Assembly (NCBI RefSeq): GCF_938028735.1
Contig: NZ_CALIMF010000014.1
Coordinates: 186,001 to 250,000, forward strand
From: an uncultured Thermanaerothrix sp.
GTDB taxonomy: Bacteria; Chloroflexota; Anaerolineae; Anaerolineales; Anaerolineaceae
DNA length: 64,000 nucleotides
Direction: 5' to 3'
The position numbers were made by a program, and so were the translations under genes. The notes under the pieces were generated by a model. It made no database searches, had not been told where the DNA came from, and worked only from the letters and a program-made list of their open reading frames with translations. This document shows positions 61,199 to 64,000 of this stretch, piece by piece (the stretch's first letter is position 1; each line of letters begins with the position of its first letter).

Positions 61199-63559
61199 AT
61201 GCCGGGGTTTTATCCAGGACCTTTCACTTGGCAATGCAATCCCGTGGAAGGACATTTCTCGCTGCAAGCCGAAGATGTCCCTCGCATCCAGTTAAACCAT
61301 TTCTGCTTGGGTATCCGCTTTCATCGCCATGGTAAACGCTACCATTGGAAGTTGGATCGCTTTCATCCCATAAAGATTACCCCTGAAAGTTCCTTACCCC
61401 CGATGGACGGTGAAACGGTGGAGGTGCTTACCACCTCTCTACCTGAAATGGGACTTCGGGCTCATCTCATTCTGGCTAATGCCCAGCATCACAAGTGGGC
61501 CCTTTGGAAGCTCAGCCTCCACAACGAGAGCTCAGAGCCTGTTTGGATCGACCAAATTGACCTTCTGGACCAAAGTGACTCCGTCCCACCCACGTTGCTG
61601 GTCATGGGTGATTCATCATGCACACTTGGGTTCTACCTAAACGGCTGGCAATCCTGGTCCTTCACCGGAATGCTGAAATCCGAGCAGAGCATGCCCCGCT
61701 CGCGTTTGGGGCCTTTCCAAACCCCCATGGTACTCAACGCAGGAACCCCAATCTTCCGCCGCCGTGGACAATTCAGCAGCGACTTCTTCACCGTGTTGCT
61801 AGCCCCCTCCGACAAGGTGGGGCTCGTTATCGGGTTTCTCTCCCAACACCAGCACTTTGGCAGCTTGGTTTTTTCGACTACTCCCCAGCCTCACCTACAG
61901 GTTTGGGCCAACGGAGATCATACTCGTTTGGATCCCGGTTGCAGCATGGAAACGGACTGGTTGGTGGCCTATCCTTTTATGCTCACCGACCATGAGCTCC
62001 CTTTAGAACCTTACTTAGATGCCGTAGCCGCCTTTCATGGGTTGAAAGAATTTCCCCCCAGTCCTCGCGGATGGTGCTCATGGTATTATTACTACACGAA
62101 GATTTCAGAGAAGGACGTTCGAGAGAATCTGCGCCAAATCCAGGCCTGGCAGGCTCAAGTCCCGCTGGACCTCGTCCAAATTGACGATGGCTTCGAATCT
62201 CAGGTCGGGGATTGGTTGACCTTCAAACCTTCCTTTCCCTATGGAGTCGCTCCACTGGCTCTCGAGATCAAGGAAGCGGGATTGCGTCCTGGTTTATGGC
62301 TGGCGCCTTTTATCGTTCATCCACAGTCTCAATTGGCCCGCCAACATCCCGATTGGCTGCTACGCCAACCCTCGGGTCGCCCAGTCAATGCCGGGTTTGT
62401 CTGGAACACGTTTGCTACCGCACTTGATCTCACCGTCCCACCCGCCCTCGAATATGCTGCTCATGTTGTACATACGGCTGTTCATGACTGGGGATTCCCC
62501 TACCTGAAACTTGATTTCCTATACGCAGCAGCGCTCCCGGGTCAATATCGCCAACCCACCTTGACGCGGGCGCAAGTGCTACGTCACGGGATGGAAACTC
62601 TGCGCCAGGCCGCTGGGGACGAAACGTTCTTACTGGGATGTGGTGCCCCGCTTGGGTCTGTTTTGGGTCTGGTCAATGCAATGCGCATTGGAGCCGATAT
62701 TAGCGGCTCGTGGCATCCCGAATACCTAGGGCGTCGGTGGTTTTTTAAGGGCGAACCTCATATGCCGGCTGCGATCAATGCCATTCGTAACACCCTCACC
62801 CGTGCCCCATTGCATCGCCGCTGGTGGATCAATGACCCCGATTGCTTGCTCCTTCGGCTGGATACCCAGCTGACTCTATCTGAAGTGCAGACCCTGGCTA
62901 GTGTAATTGCCCTCAGTGGAGGGTCACTCTTTCTCTCTGATAACTTAACCACCCTACCCATCGAGCGATTAAGGGTGGCCCAGGTACTCCTCCCCTTGAT
63001 CGAGAAATGCCCCGAGGTATTGGATCTACTTGAAACCACATACCCCGCACACCTCCGTCTGGATCTGGAAGGGGCTATCGGGGAGTGGCATCTCCTTGCT
63101 TTTATCAACTGGAGCGACAAAGCAGTCACACCTCATCTCACCCGCTCGCGTTACCACTTACCTCCCTCAAAGCCTTATCTGCTCCACGAATTCTGGACCG
63201 ACCGCCATTATACCTGGGAGAACGATACACCCCTGAAACTTGCACCCCTGGCGCCTCATGGTATCTCTCTTTTGGCCGCCTTTCCTATTCCCGAGAGACA
63301 ACCGGCTTGGGCGGGAAGCACCCTCCACATCAGTCAGGGGCTTGAAGCAAAAAACTGGCACATCGAGGACGCCCGCTTGATCTGTAGATTGGATCTGCAA
63401 CATGCCGCTGAAGGCTCTGTATATCTATATCTACCCGAACCTCCCCGCACCGCTTGTCTAGAAGAAGAAAGGCTGCCATGGGACACTGTATCCTCCCACC
63501 TATACCGTTTCGCGATACATCTCACCCGAGCCGCCACGCTTACCGTTGCATGGAGATGA
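61199..63559 (+). CDS. GH36 alpha-galactosidase-type glycoside hydrolase
   Basis: A 786-residue cytosolic-looking glycoside hydrolase (no signal peptide). An N-terminal beta-sandwich (1-280), a TIM barrel and a C-terminal beta domain follow the GH36 plan. The motifs are GWCSWYYYYTKISE, the nucleophile Asp439 in LKLDFLY and the acid/base Asp500 in RIGADISGSW, 61 residues apart as expected. It would release terminal alpha-galactose from raffinose-type sugars or related oligosaccharides. The gene follows dcd closely; no sugar transporter is nearby. Confidence 0.88.
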   Translation: MPGFYPGPFTWQCNPVEGHFSLQAEDVPRIQLNHFCLGIRFHRHGKRYHWKLDRFHPIKITPESSLPPMDGETVEVLTTSLPEMGLRAHLILANAQHHKWALWKLSLHNESSEPVWIDQIDLLDQSDSVPPTLLVMGDSSCTLGFYLNGWQSWSFTGMLKSEQSMPRSRLGPFQTPMVLNAGTPIFRRRGQFSSDFFTVLLAPSDKVGLVIGFLSQHQHFGSLVFSTTPQPHLQVWANGDHTRLDPGCSMETDWLVAYPFMLTDHELPLEPYLDAVAAFHGLKEFPPSPRGWCSWYYYYTKISEKDVRENLRQIQAWQAQVPLDLVQIDDGFESQVGDWLTFKPSFPYGVAPLALEIKEAGLRPGLWLAPFIVHPQSQLARQHPDWLLRQPSGRPVNAGFVWNTFATALDLTVPPALEYAAHVVHTAVHDWGFPYLKLDFLYAAALPGQYRQPTLTRAQVLRHGMETLRQAAGDETFLLGCGAPLGSVLGLVNAMRIGADISGSWHPEYLGRRWFFKGEPHMPAAINAIRNTLTRAPLHRRWWINDPDCLLLRLDTQLTLSEVQTLASVIALSGGSLFLSDNLTTLPIERLRVAQVLLPLIEKCPEVLDLLETTYPAHLRLDLEGAIGEWHLLAFINWSDKAVTPHLTRSRYHLPPSKPYLLHEFWTDRHYTWENDTPLKLAPLAPHGISLLAAFPIPERQPAWAGSTLHISQGLEAKNWHIEDARLICRLDLQHAAEGSVYLYLPEPPRTACLEEERLPWDTVSSHLYRFAIHLTRAATLTVAWR

Positions 63560-63560
63560 A

Positions 63561-63593
63561 TCTTGCCCGGCAGGCGCAACCAACCGGGCAAGA
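63561..63593. terminator. Hairpin between the alpha-galactosidase and the DUF4349-like gene
   Basis: TCTTGCCCGG and CCGGGCAAGA form a 10-bp stem with a 13-base loop just after the galactosidase stop. It lacks a T-run, so terminator activity is uncertain. Confidence 0.55.
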
Positions 63594-63610
63594 GAAACAT
63601 GGTAGAACAA

Positions 63611-64000
63611 CTAAGCCGCAGGTGGAGGCGATTCAATTCGGGACACGGCTTTGCGGGCTTGGCGCCAACGACGAAAGCCCAACCAGATCAGCCAGACCAC
63701 AATACCCACTGGAAATGCCACCGGCAAGCAGAAAAGCACCAACCAAATCACCCCACTCGCCAGCATCTGATAGGCCCGGATCAGGGCACGGATGGCATCC
63801 CGCGCCACTCCCCCGGGCTTCCAGGTCCCAATCGTTATTGGCGCAACTGCCTCTTTAGCCCGCAGGGTGACCGTTATGGCGGACATGGCCACGGATTCCT
63901 GATAGTACTTGATTTGTCCCTTCAGTACCTCAATTTGCTCATTCACTTGGCGCAATTCGTTATAAATCTGAAGAACCTCTTCGGGCTTTGTCGCCGTGTC
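63611..64000 (-). CDS. DUF4349-like membrane protein, 5' end missing
   Basis: The frame is open to the window edge; the last 129 residues are visible. The first part (EEVLQIYNELRQVNEQIEVLKGQIKYYQESVAMSAITVTL) matches the coiled-coil end of DUF4349 proteins. It is followed by an amphipathic stretch, a membrane helix (about VIWLVLFCLPVAFPVGIVVW) and a basic tail. Members of this family are lipoprotein-like envelope proteins of unknown function. Confidence 0.65.
   Translation of the reverse strand, partial: DTATKPEEVLQIYNELRQVNEQIEVLKGQIKYYQESVAMSAITVTLRAKEAVAPITIGTWKPGGVARDAIRALIRAYQMLASGVIWLVLFCLPVAFPVGIVVWLIWLGFRRWRQARKAVSRIESPPPAA

Overview
The window looks like chromosomal housekeeping DNA from a Chloroflexota bacterium, most likely class Anaerolineae (inferred from gene content, not from a marker search). 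Pointers are single-membrane-type envelope proteins with long Pro/Thr-rich linkers (LysM, LCP, RodZ-like and FtsB-like proteins), a stand-alone VKOR, a large GAF/SpoIIE phosphatase, and an oligopeptide-binding protein of unusual architecture. Coding density is very high, no gene-free stretch exceeds 300 bases, and I see no insertion sequence, prophage, CRISPR array or rRNA.

Layout. 1-5.9 kb (+): trigger factor (5' cut by the window edge), clpP, a HAD phosphatase, rlmN, ftsY and prfB with a programmed +1 frameshift. 5.9-6.9 kb (-): pfkA. 7-12.7 kb (+): rel, moeA, VKOR, a small Cys/acidic protein and an MFS carrier. 12.7-14.9 kb (-): a beta-propeller protein and a LysM protein. 15.1-19.7 kb (+): an anti-sigma antagonist, a serine kinase and a six-GAF phosphatase (a partner-switching module). 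19.7-20.3 kb (-): an FtsB-like protein and tRNA-Leu(CAG). 20.5-25.8 kb (+): a degenerate histidine kinase, a LysM protein, an LCP ligase and a catalytically dead tyrosine recombinase homologue. 25.8-32 kb: tilS (-), a REC-CpaE fusion and a sirtuin (+), then mutL and degV (-). 32-39.8 kb (+): a HAD nucleotidase, a small membrane protein, the S41 and HtrA proteases, an S1 protein, pyrG and eno. 39.9-43.6 kb (-): a four-gene operon (two alpha/beta hydrolases, a selenocysteine peroxiredoxin, an SDR) and a family-5 uracil-DNA glycosylase. 43.7-47.3 kb: a D-Ala-D-Ala-ligase-like enzyme (+), PAP2 (-) and a permuted oligopeptide-binding protein (+). 47.4-48.3 kb (-): a phasin-like protein and a PhaR-like regulator. 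48.5-53.3 kb (+): rplI, a RodZ-like protein, rimO and a membrane glycosyltransferase. 53.3-57.3 kb (-): a CopD-like protein, a TPR protein, murJ and a ZIP transporter. 57.4-64 kb: an rsmI-like gene (+), tRNA-Glu(TTC) and SRAP (-), ftcD, dcd and a GH36 alpha-galactosidase (+), and the end of a DUF4349-like protein (-).

The most interesting items are these. (1) A peroxiredoxin-like gene at 40577-41044 (-) has an in-frame TGA exactly at the first position of its redox CxxC motif (U-P-Y-C). A hairpin follows it, so it is probably a selenoprotein inside an operon with two hydrolases and an SDR. (2) The solute-binding protein at 45664-47349 carries its N-lobe at the C-terminus, which looks like a circular permutation. 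(3) A promoter with two copies of the palindrome AACGCANTGCGTT sits in front of the phasin/PhaR-like pair and is a likely autoregulatory operator. (4) A tyrosine recombinase homologue and a histidine kinase homologue are both intact genes that have lost their catalytic residues. Several promoters lie so close to start codons that leaderless mRNAs are predicted.
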